Source: VBDM01 sp964430565 (GTDB lineage Bacteria; Pseudomonadota; Gammaproteobacteria; Burkholderiales; SG8-39). Taken from it: a DNA stretch of 64,000 nt. A program made the position numbers and the translations under genes. The stretch covers positions 1 to 64,000 of the forward strand of contig CAYSFD010000057.1 in the NCBI GenBank assembly GCA_964430565.1. Reading direction: 5' to 3'. Below are positions 51,035-60,526 of the stretch, one piece after another (position 1 is the stretch's first letter; the number at the start of each line of letters is the position of its first letter). A model generated the notes under the pieces. The model made no database searches and was not told the DNA's origin. It saw only the letters and a program-made list of their open reading frames with translations.

Positions 51035-53440
51035 ATGACAAGTCGCAAATGCGTCGTACCGTTCGACCAGCTCAGGATGAGCGACGTCGAGCAGGTGGGC
51101 GGCAAAAACGCATCGCTCGGCGAGATGATCAGCCAGTTATCCAGGAAAGGCATTCGCGTCCCGAACGGCTTTGCGACGAGCGCTGAAGCTTATCGCGAAT
51201 TCCTCGCCCAAGCAGGTCTCGACAAGCGCATTGCAGGGCGCCTGCAAAAACTCGATACGGACGATGTGGAGGCCCTTGCGCACTGCGGCTCAGAGATCCG
51301 GGGCTGGATCGAGGCAACGTCGTTGCCGAAACAACTCGATAGCGAAATCGCTTCGGCGTACCGGGAGTTGACCGGAGGCGATGACGGCGTATCGGTTGCG
51401 GTGCGCTCCAGCGCAACGGCGGAGGATCTCCCCGATGCGTCCTTTGCCGGCCAGCAGGAGACCTTTCTCAATATCCGCGGCCTGGACAACGTCAGGACCG
51501 CGCTTAGGCACGTATTCGCGTCGCTTTATAACGACCGGGCGATTTCCTATCGCGTCCACAAGGGCTTTGATCATTCGGCCGTGGCGCTGTCGGCCGGGGT
51601 GCAGCGCATGGCGCGCAGCGACCTCGGCGCAAGCGGGGTGATGTTCACGTTGGACACCGAATCGGGTTTCCAGGATGTGGTCTTCATCACCGCTTCCTGG
51701 GGGCTGGGAGAAATGATAGTGCAAGGCGCGGTGAACCCGGACGAGTTCTACGTCCACAAGCCGATGCTGCGTGCCGGCAAGTTCCCGGTGATCCACCGCG
51801 GCCTCGGGTCGAAGCTCCAGAAGATGGTTTTCACGGACAACGGATCGGCGAAGCAATCGGTGGAAACGGTAGAGGTTTCCGAAGCCGACCGCAACCGTTT
51901 CTGCCTTAGCGACGCAGACGTCGTCGAACTTGCGCGTTTCGCGCTGCAGATCGAGGAGCACTACCAGCGGCCCATGGATATCGAATGGGCGAAGGACGGC
52001 TCGGACGGAAAGCTCTACATCCTGCAGGCAAGACCGGAAACGGTGAAATCGCGCAAATCCACGGAGAGCCAGGAACGCTACCGGCTCAAGCAAAAATCGG
52101 AGGTGCTCGTCTCGGGCCGCGCCATCGGTCATAAAATCGGGGTGGGCACCGTACGCGTGGTCAAGGATCCTTCAGAAATGGGACGCATCAAGCCCGGTGA
52201 AATCATCGTTACCGACATGACCGACCCCAACTGGGAGCCGGTGATGAAGCGCGCGGCAGCGATCGTCACCAACCGCGGCGGGCGCACCTGTCATGCCGCC
52301 ATCATCGCGCGCGAGTTGGGTGTCCCTGCTGTTGTGGGTTGCGGCAACGCGACCGCCGTGCTCAAGGACGGCGAGGCCTGCACGGTGTCCTGCGCGGAAG
52401 GCGACACGGGGAACATCTACCGTGGCATTCTTGAGATCGAGGTCACCTCGCAGGAACGCGGCGAGATGCCCAAGTGCCCGGTGAAGATCACCATGAACAT
52501 CGGCAATCCCCAGCTGGCATTCGATTTTCAGGCGCTGCCGAACTGGGGTGTGGGACTCGCCCGACTGGAGTTTGTCATCAACAACATGATCGGCGTGCAC
52601 CCTAAGGCGGTGATCGAGTATCCGGATGTGCCCGAAAAGCTCAAACGCGAGGTCGAGCAGGCGGCGCGCGGCTACGCCGATCCGCGCGCGTTCTTCGTGG
52701 AGAAACTCACCGAGGGCATCGCCACTATCGCCGCCGCGTTCTGGCCGAAACCGGTTATCGTGCGGCTGTCTGATTTCAAGTCGAACGAGTACAAGAAGTT
52801 AATCGGAGGGGCTCGCTACGAACCCGACGAAGAAAATCCGATGCTCGGCTTTCGCGGCGCCTCGCGCTATATCGCCGAATCGTTCCGCGACTGCTTCGAA
52901 ATGGAATGCCGGGCGATGCGCCGGGTGAGGGAGGACCTCGGCCTTACCAATGTGGAGATCATGGTGCCGTTCGTGCGCACGCTGAAGGAATGCCGCCAGG
53001 TGATCGAGCTGCTTGCGGCGAACCGCCTGAAGCGGGGCGAGAACGGCTTGCGCCTCATCATGATGTGCGAAGTGCCTTCGAACGCCGTGCTGGCCGACCA
53101 GTTTCTCGAATACTTCGACGGCTTTTCGATCGGCTCGAACGACCTCACACAGCTCACGCTCGGGCTGGATCGCGACTCGGGATTGGTTGCCGACTCATTC
53201 GACGAGCGCGATCCCGCGGTCAAGGCGATGCTGCGTCTGGCAATCCAGGCCTGCCGCAAGGCGGGCAAGTACGTAGGCATCTGCGGGCAGGGGCCTTCGG
53301 ATCATCTGGACTTCGCCAAGTGGCTCGTGCACGAAGGCATCGAGAGCCTTTCGCTCAACCCCGACACGGTGGTGGACACCTGGCTGCAGCTCGCCCGAGA
53401 AGCCGACGCAGAGGTTAAGGCAAAAGTCGCGATGACTTGA
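51035..53440 (+). CDS. ppsA: Phosphoenolpyruvate synthase (pyruvate, water dikinase)
   Basis: Makes PEP from pyruvate and ATP for gluconeogenesis. The 801 residues have an N-terminal ATP-grasp domain (VGGKNASLGEM, AVRSSATAEDLPDASFAGQQ), the swivelling domain with phosphorylated His420 in GGRTCHAAIIARELG, and the C-terminal PEP-binding barrel with IGSNDLTQLTLGLDRDSG and the catalytic Cys in GICGQGPSD. Partner of ppsR. Ends one base from smpB's end (convergent). Confidence 0.96.
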   Translation: MTSRKCVVPFDQLRMSDVEQVGGKNASLGEMISQLSRKGIRVPNGFATSAEAYREFLAQAGLDKRIAGRLQKLDTDDVEALAHCGSEIRGWIEATSLPKQLDSEIASAYRELTGGDDGVSVAVRSSATAEDLPDASFAGQQETFLNIRGLDNVRTALRHVFASLYNDRAISYRVHKGFDHSAVALSAGVQRMARSDLGASGVMFTLDTESGFQDVVFITASWGLGEMIVQGAVNPDEFYVHKPMLRAGKFPVIHRGLGSKLQKMVFTDNGSAKQSVETVEVSEADRNRFCLSDADVVELARFALQIEEHYQRPMDIEWAKDGSDGKLYILQARPETVKSRKSTESQERYRLKQKSEVLVSGRAIGHKIGVGTVRVVKDPSEMGRIKPGEIIVTDMTDPNWEPVMKRAAAIVTNRGGRTCHAAIIARELGVPAVVGCGNATAVLKDGEACTVSCAEGDTGNIYRGILEIEVTSQERGEMPKCPVKITMNIGNPQLAFDFQALPNWGVGLARLEFVINNMIGVHPKAVIEYPDVPEKLKREVEQAARGYADPRAFFVEKLTEGIATIAAAFWPKPVIVRLSDFKSNEYKKLIGGARYEPDEENPMLGFRGASRYIAESFRDCFEMECRAMRRVREDLGLTNVEIMVPFVRTLKECRQVIELLAANRLKRGENGLRLIMMCEVPSNAVLADQFLEYFDGFSIGSNDLTQLTLGLDRDSGLVADSFDERDPAVKAMLRLAIQACRKAGKYVGICGQGPSDHLDFAKWLVHEGIESLSLNPDTVVDTWLQLAREADAEVKAKVAMT

Positions 53441-53887
53441 TCAGCCGCGCGTTCGAAGCAAGCGCTGTTTCTCCCGGCTCCACTCTTTCTCCTTCTCTGC
53501 GGCGCGCTTGTCGTGCTGCTTCTTGCCCTTGCCGAGGCCGATATTGATCTTCACGCGCCCGCGCACGTAGTGCAGGTCGAGGGGAACGAGGGTGTAGCCC
53601 GCACGATCGACTTTGCCGATGAGACGTTGAATTTCCTCCGCGTGGAGCAGGAGTTTGCGCGTGCGTACGGGATCGGGCTGGACGTGCGTGGATGCGGCGG
53701 AGAGCGCGCTGATGTGAGCTCCGATGAGGAAGATCTCTTCATTGCGCACGATCACATAGGCTTCCTTCAGCTGAGCGCGCCCGGCGCGGATCGCCTTGAC
53801 TTCCCAGCCTTCAAGAGCGATGCCCGCCTCGTAGCGCTCCTCGATGAAATAGTCGTGCGATGCCTTGCGGTTCTCGACGATACTCAC
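53441..53887 (-). CDS. smpB: SsrA-binding protein SmpB
   Basis: Partner of tmRNA in trans-translation. The 148-residue protein starts MSIVENRKASHDYFIEERYE, with GWEVKAIRAGRAQLKEAYV and the basic C-terminal tail HDKRAAEKEKEWSREKQRLL. The ssrA RNA gene is not seen nearby. The 3' end abuts the ppsA stop. Confidence 0.96.
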   Translation of the reverse strand: MSIVENRKASHDYFIEERYEAGIALEGWEVKAIRAGRAQLKEAYVIVRNEEIFLIGAHISALSAASTHVQPDPVRTRKLLLHAEEIQRLIGKVDRAGYTLVPLDLHYVRGRVKINIGLGKGKKQHDKRAAEKEKEWSREKQRLLRTRG

Positions 53888-53928
53888 GGTCGCGTATTTC
53901 TTCCGATGGAATTTTGCATTTTACAACG

Positions 53929-54366
53929 ATGATCCATGTAGACCGTTCGGCATTGGTCGGCTACAGCGCGCAGGCTATGTACGCGCTGGCCGATGACATC
54001 GAATCCTATCCCCAGTTCCTGCCCTGGTGCGACGGCGCGCAGTACGTTACGCGCGAGCCTGGCCGGACGGTGGCGACGCTGCACATCAACTTTCACGGCC
54101 TGAAGAACCAGTTCACGACGGAGAACGTCCACCAGCCCGGAAGGCGAATCGATATGAAACTCGTCTCCGGGCCGTTCCGCAGCCTTCAAGGCAGCTGGTC
54201 GTTTACCGATCTTGGGAAAGACGCCAGCAAGGTCGAGTTCAGCCTGCGCTACGAGTTCGCAAGCCCGCTGCTCGAGGCGGCGGTCGGACCGGTATTCCGG
54301 AGCATCACCGAAACGTTCGTCGATGCCTTCGTGCGCCGCGCCGACGAGAAGTTCGGCCGCAAATGA
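53929..54366 (+). CDS. ratA: RatA / COQ10-type START-domain protein
   Basis: A 145-residue protein of the polyketide-cyclase/COQ10 START family: VDRSALVGYSAQAMYALADD, ESYPQFLPWCDGAQYV, FHGLKNQFTTENVHQPGRRI and FRSLQGSWSF. E. coli RatA was described as a toxin blocking 70S formation, but homologues are thought to bind ubiquinone, and that role is at least as likely. Divergent from smpB, as in E. coli, and overlapping the rnfH-like gene. Confidence 0.9.
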   Translation: MIHVDRSALVGYSAQAMYALADDIESYPQFLPWCDGAQYVTREPGRTVATLHINFHGLKNQFTTENVHQPGRRIDMKLVSGPFRSLQGSWSFTDLGKDASKVEFSLRYEFASPLLEAAVGPVFRSITETFVDAFVRRADEKFGRK

Positions 54367-54647
54367 GTGCCCTTCGGATCGAGGTCGTCTACGCTCTGCC
54401 CGAGCGTCAGCTGCTGCGCCGCGTCTCCTTGCCTGAGGGAAGCACCGTCGAGGCCGCGGTCTGCGCGAGCGGCCTGCCGGCGGAATTTCCGGAAATCGAC
54501 CCGCTGCGCACTGGAATCTACGGAAAAACCGTTTCGAAAGACACGATATTGCGCGACCGGGACCGTGTCGAACTCTATCGGCCGCTCAAGGCTGACCCGA
54601 AGGAAATCAGGCGTGCGCGCGCGGCGAAAAGGCGCGCCAAGAAATAA
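54363..54647 (+). CDS. rnfH: RnfH-family ubiquitin-like protein (RatB)
   Basis: A 94-residue beta-grasp protein: IEVVYALPERQLLRRVSLPE, GIYGKTVSKDTILRDRDRVE followed by LYRPLKADPKEIRRARAAKR. The gene regularly follows ratA; its function is unknown despite the name. Coupled to ratA by ATGA. Confidence 0.9.
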   Translation: MSALRIEVVYALPERQLLRRVSLPEGSTVEAAVCASGLPAEFPEIDPLRTGIYGKTVSKDTILRDRDRVELYRPLKADPKEIRRARAAKRRAKK

Positions 54648-54650
54648 GCG

Positions 54651-55148
54651 TCAGTTGCAGGCTTGGGAGACGTCGGCGCGCGCCCTGGTTTTCTCCTGCT
54701 CGATCTGCGCGTCCTCGAGGTAGTAGCGCTCGCCTTGCGGGCTGATGCGCGTTATCCGACCACCGATCTCGTAATTCGCCAGGCGCTCCCTGGCGGCACG
54801 GCAGTTCTGATCCTTGCGCTGCGCCTCCGCGGATTTTTCGCCGGATTCTCTTGCAGCCTTTTCCTGATCCTGTTGGCGCTTACGGAAATCCTGTTCCTGG
54901 TCCGCCGTCGTCTTAGGGCCGGTTTTCTTGGTGGCATCGGCCTTGTCCGCCGATCCGGCGGTGGGAGTCGCGGCCGGCGCCGCAGAAGGCCTGTCCACGC
55001 GGCGGGTCACGGTCCCCGATTTCGTGTCCGGTGGACAGGGAGTCTGCGAATAAATGATTTTTCCTGCGGCGTCGATGCACTTATAGACCTGCGCGTTCGC
55101 GCTCGCGAGACTCAGGGATGCAAAAACAAAGACCGCAATTCGAATCAT
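54651..55148 (-). CDS. DUF4124-domain secreted protein
   Basis: A 165-residue protein with a signal peptide (ASLSLASANAQ), then the DUF4124 motif VYKCIDAAGKIIYSQTPCPP with its paired cysteines, a Pro/Ala/Lys linker, and a charged helical part (DQEQDFRKRQQDQEKAARES). DUF4124 proteins are common in Betaproteobacteria; their role is unknown. I start at MIRIAVFVFASL because a signal peptide follows directly. Convergent with rnfH, 3 bp apart. Confidence 0.85.
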   Translation of the reverse strand: MIRIAVFVFASLSLASANAQVYKCIDAAGKIIYSQTPCPPDTKSGTVTRRVDRPSAAPAATPTAGSADKADATKKTGPKTTADQEQDFRKRQQDQEKAARESGEKSAEAQRKDQNCRAARERLANYEIGGRITRISPQGERYYLEDAQIEQEKTRARADVSQACN

Positions 55149-55234
55149 GACGATACTTCGCAGGAAACGGATCAGGCGCACCATAGCGAGTTTCAGTCCG
55201 CCGGTCAATCGCAGGATAAGCGGAAAGCGTATTA

Positions 55235-55263
55235 TTTACCGGGAGTTGCGAGCAGCGTATAAT
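55235..55263 (+). promoter_or_regulatory. Sigma-70 promoter of guaBA
   Basis: TTTACC (55235-55240), 17-bp spacer, and a perfect TATAAT (55258-55263). Transcription would begin near 55270, leaving a leader of only about 13 nt before guaB. Confidence 0.7.
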
Positions 55264-55282
55264 TCGACTTTTGGGTGTGGCA

Positions 55283-56743
55283 ATGCGTCTAGTCCAGAAG
55301 GCCCTCACCTTTGACGACGTCCTCCTCGTTCCAGCCCACTCCAGAGTCCTGCCCCGCGATGTCGGCCTGAAGACCAGGCTGACGCGCAACATCCATCTCA
55401 ACATTCCTCTCGCCTCTGCGGCGATGGATACCGTTACCGAGTCGCGGCTCGCGATCGCCATCGCGCAGGAAGGCGGCATCGGCATCATCCACAAGAACCT
55501 GCCCTCGAAGAAGCAGGCGGCCGAGGTCGCGAAGGTCAAGCGCTATGAATCGGGCGTGCTGCGCGATCCGGTAACTGTGTCGCCGGACATCACGGTGCGC
55601 GAGCTTCTTGCGCTGACGCAGCTGCACAGGGTGTCAGGTTTTCCGGTGGTGGAGAAGGGCAAGGTCGTCGGCATGGTCACCAACCGCGACTACCGTTTCG
55701 AGACTAATCTGGATGCGCCGGTGAGCGCGATCATGACCCCGCGCGAGCGGCTGATCTACGTCATGGAAGGCGCAAGCCCCGAGGAAGCCCGTGCGTTGCT
55801 GCACAAGCACCGCCTGGAGCGCGTGCTGGTCGTGCGAGACGGCTTCGAGCTACGCGGGCTGATCACGGTGAAGGACATCCTGAAGTCGAGCGAGCACCCG
55901 GACGCCTGCAAGGACCAGCAGGGGAAACTGCGCGTTGGCGCGGCGGTCGGCGTGGGCGAGGGCACTGAAGAGCGCGTCGTCGCGCTGGTCGAGGCGGGCG
56001 TGGACGTGATTGTCGTCGACACGGCGCATGGGCATTCTCAGGGCGTGCTGGACCGCCTGAAGTGGATCAAGCGCAACGCCGGTTCGGCGGAAGTGATCGG
56101 GGGCAACATCGCCACCGCCGACGGCGCCAAAGCGCTCGTCGATCAGGGCGCCGACGGCGTCAAGGTCGGCATCGGGCCGGGCTCGATCTGCACCACGCGC
56201 GTCGTTGCCGGCGTCGGCATCCCGCAAGTCACCGCGATCCAAAACGTTGCCGCGGCGATGGAGAAGAGCGGCGTGCCGCTGGTCGCCGACGGGGGCGTGC
56301 GCTTCTCGGGCGACGTCGCCAAGGCCGTCGCCGCCGGCGCCCACGCGGTGATGCTGGGGAGCCTCTTCGCCGGCACCGAGGAAGCGCCCGGCGAGATCGA
56401 GCTCTTCCAGGGCAGGTCGTACAAGTCCTATCGCGGCATGGGCTCGCTCGCGGCGATGCAGCAGGGCTCGGCCGAGCGCTATTTCCAGGATTCCTCGGTG
56501 CATTCGGACAAGCTCGTTCCCGAAGGCGTCGAAGGCCGCGTCCCGTACAAGGGGTCGGTGGTGCGGGTGATCGAGCAACTCATGGGCGGCCTGCGCGCAA
56601 GCATGGGTTATGTGGGCTGCGAGAACATCGAGGCGATGCGCTCGCGAGCGCAGTTCGTCGAAATCACCGGCGCGGGCTTGCGCGAGTCGCACGTGCACGA
56701 TGTGCAGATCGTCAAGGAATCGCCGAACTACCAGGTTGAGTAG
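55283..56743 (+). CDS. guaB: Inosine-5'-monophosphate dehydrogenase
   Basis: Oxidises IMP to XMP, the committed step to GMP. The 486 residues hold the split TIM barrel (ALTFDDVLLVPAHSRVLPRD), two CBS domains (about residues 95-200), the catalytic Cys loop VGIGPGSICTTRVVAG, and the flap YRGMGSLAAMQQGSAERYF. Start at MRLVQKALTFDD. Directly followed by guaA. Confidence 0.97.
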   Translation: MRLVQKALTFDDVLLVPAHSRVLPRDVGLKTRLTRNIHLNIPLASAAMDTVTESRLAIAIAQEGGIGIIHKNLPSKKQAAEVAKVKRYESGVLRDPVTVSPDITVRELLALTQLHRVSGFPVVEKGKVVGMVTNRDYRFETNLDAPVSAIMTPRERLIYVMEGASPEEARALLHKHRLERVLVVRDGFELRGLITVKDILKSSEHPDACKDQQGKLRVGAAVGVGEGTEERVVALVEAGVDVIVVDTAHGHSQGVLDRLKWIKRNAGSAEVIGGNIATADGAKALVDQGADGVKVGIGPGSICTTRVVAGVGIPQVTAIQNVAAAMEKSGVPLVADGGVRFSGDVAKAVAAGAHAVMLGSLFAGTEEAPGEIELFQGRSYKSYRGMGSLAAMQQGSAERYFQDSSVHSDKLVPEGVEGRVPYKGSVVRVIEQLMGGLRASMGYVGCENIEAMRSRAQFVEITGAGLRESHVHDVQIVKESPNYQVE

Positions 56744-58306
56744 GTGCACGACAGGATCCTCATCCTCGACTTTGGCGCGCAGTATTCGCAGCTGATCGCG
56801 CGGCGGGTTCGGGAAACGAAGGTGTATTGTGAGCTGCACCCTTTCGATGTCAGCGAAGCCTTCATTCGCGAATTCGCTCCGCGAGGGGTGATCCTCTCGG
56901 GTGGCCCCGCCTCCGTATACGAGGACGCTACGCCCAAGGCGCCCGAGGCCGTGTTCAGGCTGGGCGTCCCGGTATTGGGCATCTGCTACGGCATGCAGAC
57001 CATGGCGGCGCAGCTCGGCGGGCAGGTGGAGAACTCCAGGGTGCGCGAATTCGGCTACGCCGAGGTGCGTGCGCGCGGCCACTCGAAGCTGCTGGAGGGC
57101 ATCCAGGATCGAATCAACGGCGAGAAGCACGGACTGCTCGACGTGTGGATGAGCCACGGCGATAAGCTTATCGCGCTGCCGCCAGGCTTCAAGATCATTG
57201 CATCGAGTGACGCGAGCCCGATCGCCGCGATGGCCGACGAGTCGCGCGGCTTCTACGGCGTGCAGTTCCACCCGGAGGTGACGCACACGCGGCAGGGCGC
57301 CGCGATCCTCAGCCGCTTCGTGCACGAGATCTGCGGCTGCGGCAGCGGCTGGAACATGCCCGACTACATCGCCGAAGCGGTGGAGAAAATTCGCCGCGAA
57401 GTCGGAGGCGAAGAGGTTCTGCTCGGACTCTCGGGCGGGGTGGATTCGGCGGTAGCCGCGGCGCTGATCCACCGCGCCATCGGCGATCAGCTCAGCTGCG
57501 TCTTCGTCGACACGGGCTTGCTCCGCCAAAACGAAGCCCAGGAAGTCATGCAGGCCTTCTCGCGAAACCTGGGTGTCAAAGTGGATCTCGTCGATGCATC
57601 GGTACGGTTCCTCGGAGCGCTCGCCGGGGTCACCGACCCGGAGGAAAAGCGCAAGATCATCGGCCGCGAGTTCGTCGAGGTGTTTCAAGCCGAGGCGAAG
57701 AAATTTCCCAAAGTGAAATGGCTTGCGCAAGGCACGATCTACCCGGACGTGATCGAATCGGCCGGCGCAAAGACGAAGAAAGCGCACAGCATCAAATCAC
57801 ACCACAACGTCGGCGGGCTGCCCGAGACGCTGCGCTTGAAGCTGCTCGAGCCCCTGCGGGAGCTCTTCAAGGACGAAGTGCGGGAGCTGGGCACGGCGCT
57901 TGGCCTGCCACGGGAAATGGTGTTTCGGCATCCCTTCCCCGGGCCTGGCCTAGGGGTGAGGATCCTGGGCGAAGTGAAGCGTGAGTACGCGGAGCTCCTG
58001 CGCCGGACGGATGCCATCTTCATCGAGGAGCTGCGAGCTGCCAACTGGTATGACAAGGTTGCCCAGGCTTTCGCGGTGTTCCTCCCGGTGAAATCGGTCG
58101 GCGTGATGGGCGATGTGCGCACCCATGAGCACGTGGTGGCGCTGCGCGCGGTGCAAACCGCGGACTTCATGACGGCGCACTGGGCGCCGCTGCCGCACGA
58201 GCTGCTCGCGAAAATCTCCAACCGCATCATCAACGAAGTGCGCGGGATCAACCGCGTGGTCTACGACGTCTCGAGCAAACCGCCCGCGACGATCGAGTGG
58301 GAGTAG
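56744..58306 (+). CDS. guaA: GMP synthase (glutamine-hydrolysing)
   Basis: Converts XMP to GMP. The 520 residues have an N-terminal class I glutamine amidotransferase with the nucleophile in LGICYGMQTM and His/Glu in GVQFHPEVTH, an ATP-pyrophosphatase domain with LLGLSGGVDSAVAAAL, and the dimerisation domain ending KPPATIEWE. GTG start immediately after the guaB stop. Confidence 0.97.
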   Translation: MHDRILILDFGAQYSQLIARRVRETKVYCELHPFDVSEAFIREFAPRGVILSGGPASVYEDATPKAPEAVFRLGVPVLGICYGMQTMAAQLGGQVENSRVREFGYAEVRARGHSKLLEGIQDRINGEKHGLLDVWMSHGDKLIALPPGFKIIASSDASPIAAMADESRGFYGVQFHPEVTHTRQGAAILSRFVHEICGCGSGWNMPDYIAEAVEKIRREVGGEEVLLGLSGGVDSAVAAALIHRAIGDQLSCVFVDTGLLRQNEAQEVMQAFSRNLGVKVDLVDASVRFLGALAGVTDPEEKRKIIGREFVEVFQAEAKKFPKVKWLAQGTIYPDVIESAGAKTKKAHSIKSHHNVGGLPETLRLKLLEPLRELFKDEVRELGTALGLPREMVFRHPFPGPGLGVRILGEVKREYAELLRRTDAIFIEELRAANWYDKVAQAFAVFLPVKSVGVMGDVRTHEHVVALRAVQTADFMTAHWAPLPHELLAKISNRIINEVRGINRVVYDVSSKPPATIEWE

Positions 58307-58779
58307 GGCGCATCGACGCCGATTTCGACGCCGCAAGGATGCGCGAGTCGCTGCGCCTCGCGGTGCGCGCCGCCGAGCGGGGGGAAGTGCCGGTCGGCGC
58401 GCTGGTGGTGAAGGGCGGAAAAGTCATCGGCCGCGGCTACAACGCGCCGATCTCGAGCAAGGACCCCAGCGCCCACGCGGAAATCCAGGCCCTTCGCGAA
58501 GCCTCGACAACGCTCGCGAACTACCGGCTCGAAGGCTGCTCGCTCTATGTGACCCTCGAACCCTGCGCCATGTGCGCCGGTGCCATCATGCACGCGCGTA
58601 TCGCGAGACTCGTGTACGGCGCGTCCGACTTGAAGACCGGCGCCTGCGGCAGCGTCGTCGATCTTTTTTCGGAAAAGAAGCTCAATCACCACACTGAGGT
58701 GACCGGCGGCGTTCTCGCGGTTGAGGCCGGCAAACTCCTCTCAGAATTCTTCGCGGCGCGGCGCGATGCCGAGAATTGA
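58297..58779 (+). CDS. tadA: tRNA-specific adenosine deaminase
   Basis: Makes inosine at the wobble position of tRNA-Arg(ACG). The 160-residue deaminase has HAEIQALREA with zinc His and catalytic Glu, and the zinc cysteines in PCAMCAGAIMHARI. The GTG start overlaps guaA by 10 bases. An alternative start at MRESLRLA would give about 146 residues. Confidence 0.93.
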   Translation: MGVGRIDADFDAARMRESLRLAVRAAERGEVPVGALVVKGGKVIGRGYNAPISSKDPSAHAEIQALREASTTLANYRLEGCSLYVTLEPCAMCAGAIMHARIARLVYGASDLKTGACGSVVDLFSEKKLNHHTEVTGGVLAVEAGKLLSEFFAARRDAEN

Positions 58780-59245
58780 AATCTCGATCCCGGAGCAGAG
58801 CTTGAAGGTCTTCGACAACGGACGCGAGGTCCGGCGCTATTCCGTCTCGACCTCGCGCAACGGCGCGGGCGAGCGGGAAGGGAGCTTCTGCACTCCCCGC
58901 GGCGAGCACATCGTGCGCGCGAAAATCGGTGCGGGGCAGCCGGTGAGAACCGTCTTTGTCAATCGCCGCCCAACAGGGGAAATCTGGACACCGGAATTGG
59001 CCGAGCGCTTTCCGGGACGAGACTGGATCCTCACGCGGATCCTGTGGTTGTCGGGGTGCGAGCCGGGGAGGAATCGGTTGGAGGAGGTGGACACCATGCG
59101 GCGCTACATCTACATCCACGGCAGCCCGGACACAGTCGAGATGGGGAAACCGGGATCGATTGGGTGCATACGCATGCGCAACCAGGATGTCGTGGAGCTT
59201 TTCGAGCGAGTGCCATCGGGCACTCCGGTCAAAATCGCTGCGTAG
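58766..59245 (+). CDS. L,D-transpeptidase (YkuD domain) without visible signal peptide
   Basis: A 159-residue protein with a single YkuD domain: the substrate-side IHGSPDTVEMGKPGSIGCIR carries the His and the catalytic Cys in the SxGCxR motif. These enzymes cross-link peptidoglycan or attach lipoproteins in the periplasm, yet this one starts MPRIEISIPEQSLKVFDNGR and shows no signal peptide or anchor. Either the start is elsewhere, export is unusual, or the domain acts differently. The ATG overlaps tadA by 14 bp. Confidence 0.85.
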   Translation: MPRIEISIPEQSLKVFDNGREVRRYSVSTSRNGAGEREGSFCTPRGEHIVRAKIGAGQPVRTVFVNRRPTGEIWTPELAERFPGRDWILTRILWLSGCEPGRNRLEEVDTMRRYIYIHGSPDTVEMGKPGSIGCIRMRNQDVVELFERVPSGTPVKIAA

Positions 59246-59397
59246 TCCCGCGGGCGCCCGTGCAGGGTTTCACCCCCTGAGAAATCAGACACTTGACCTT
59301 CCGCGCGCAATCTATCCAGGACTACTTATCCATACAGCACAACAAATGGAGAACCTCATCCGATAATATGGACGCCTCGACCCAACGTTCGAAAATC

Positions 59398-60372
59398 ATG
59401 ACCAGACCACTGTTGATTTTGCTGTTCGCACTCGTAACCATTCTTGCCGCGACGGAGTCGACGTTGGCGCAGGTTTTTCCGGACCGCCCGGTGCGCATCA
59501 TCGTCGGCTATCCGCCCGGCGGCGGCACCGACCTCGTCGCGCGCCTCGTTCAGCAACCGTTGTCGCAGCGTTGGGGCCAGCCGGTGGTGATAGACAACCG
59601 GCCCGGCGCGAGCGCCATCATCGCGGCAGAAGCTGTGGCGAAGGCGAAGCCGGACGGCTACACGCTGCTGATGGCCTACGCCACGGAGGTGGCGGTCAAT
59701 CCGGTGACGGTGAAGAAGCTGCCCTACGATCCGGTGCGCGATTTCACGCCCATCATGCAGCTGGCCGGCGCGCCGCTGGTGCTTGCCGTGCATCCTGCGC
59801 TGGCGGCGAAGGACGTACGCGAGCTGGTCGCGCTCGCCAAGGCGAAGCCCGGCACGCTGTCGTATTCGTCCTCAGGGAGCGGCAGCGTGCACCATTTCGC
59901 CGGCGAGCTGTTCAAGCTGCAGACCGGGGCAGACATCCTGCACGTCCCCTACAAGGGCTCCGGGCCGGCCACCGCTGACGCCGTGGCGGGGCACGTGCAG
60001 GTCACCTACGCCTCGGTGGCCTCGGTGCTGCGCTTCGTGCAGGCCGGGCGCCTGCGCGCGCTCGCAGTGACCTCGAAGAACCGGTCACCGCAGATGCCGG
60101 AGGTGCCGAGCATGGTCGAAGCCGGCCTCGCTGATTTCGAGCTGACGAGCTGGTACGGCCTGCTCGCGCCCGCCGGCACGGCGCCCGCCATCGTCGCGAA
60201 AATTCACGCCGACGTAGCGGGCGTTCTTGCAAGCGCGGAGATCCAGAAGAGTTTCGCCACCCAGGGGCTCGACATGGCCGGAGGAACGCCGCAGGCCTTC
60301 GGCGCCTTCATCCGCGACGAGGCCGCGAAGTTCGCGCGTATCGCGAAGGCCGGCAATATAGCCGCAGAGTGA
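59398..60372 (+). CDS. Bug-family tripartite tricarboxylate transporter substrate-binding protein
   Basis: A 324-residue periplasmic receptor (TctC/Bug family) with signal peptide MTRPLLILLFALVTILAATE, then FPDRPVRIIVGYPPGGGTDL, VIDNRPGASAIIAAEAVAKA, LSYSSSGSGSVHHFAGELF and HVPYKGSGPATADAVAGHVQ. These bind carboxylates and other organic ligands; many are orphans without the TctA/TctB membrane partners, as here. The ATG next to the signal peptide was preferred to upstream starts. Confidence 0.93.
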   Translation: MTRPLLILLFALVTILAATESTLAQVFPDRPVRIIVGYPPGGGTDLVARLVQQPLSQRWGQPVVIDNRPGASAIIAAEAVAKAKPDGYTLLMAYATEVAVNPVTVKKLPYDPVRDFTPIMQLAGAPLVLAVHPALAAKDVRELVALAKAKPGTLSYSSSGSGSVHHFAGELFKLQTGADILHVPYKGSGPATADAVAGHVQVTYASVASVLRFVQAGRLRALAVTSKNRSPQMPEVPSMVEAGLADFELTSWYGLLAPAGTAPAIVAKIHADVAGVLASAEIQKSFATQGLDMAGGTPQAFGAFIRDEAAKFARIAKAGNIAAE

Positions 60373-60394
60373 TTTTCCCGGGCTGCGGGAAGCG

Positions 60395-60457
60395 ATGAAG
60401 ACGCTCGCGCTGCCTTCGGGCGAGCGGGTCCCGGCGTTCGGCCTGGAAGGGAATTGA
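60395..60457 (+). pseudogene. Start remnant of an aldo/keto reductase gene
   Basis: An ATG opens a 20-codon frame reading MKTLALPSGERVPAFGL, the typical N-terminal beta hairpin of bacterial aldo/keto reductases (usually continuing GQGTW), then diverges and stops at TGA. The remainder of the enzyme is missing. Short, so the assignment is tentative. Confidence 0.4.
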
Positions 60458-60526
60458 GGGAGTGGTTACGGCAGCAGAGTGCGGCTCGGTTGTGGCAAGG
60501 ATGGCTGAGCTCATCAGTTTGCGCAT

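Noticed and set aside
55850..57787. A 645-codon open frame on the minus strand opposite guaB and guaA
   Set aside because: It is antisense to two certain genes, is His/Arg/Asp-rich with no recognisable domain, and arises from high G+C codon periodicity.
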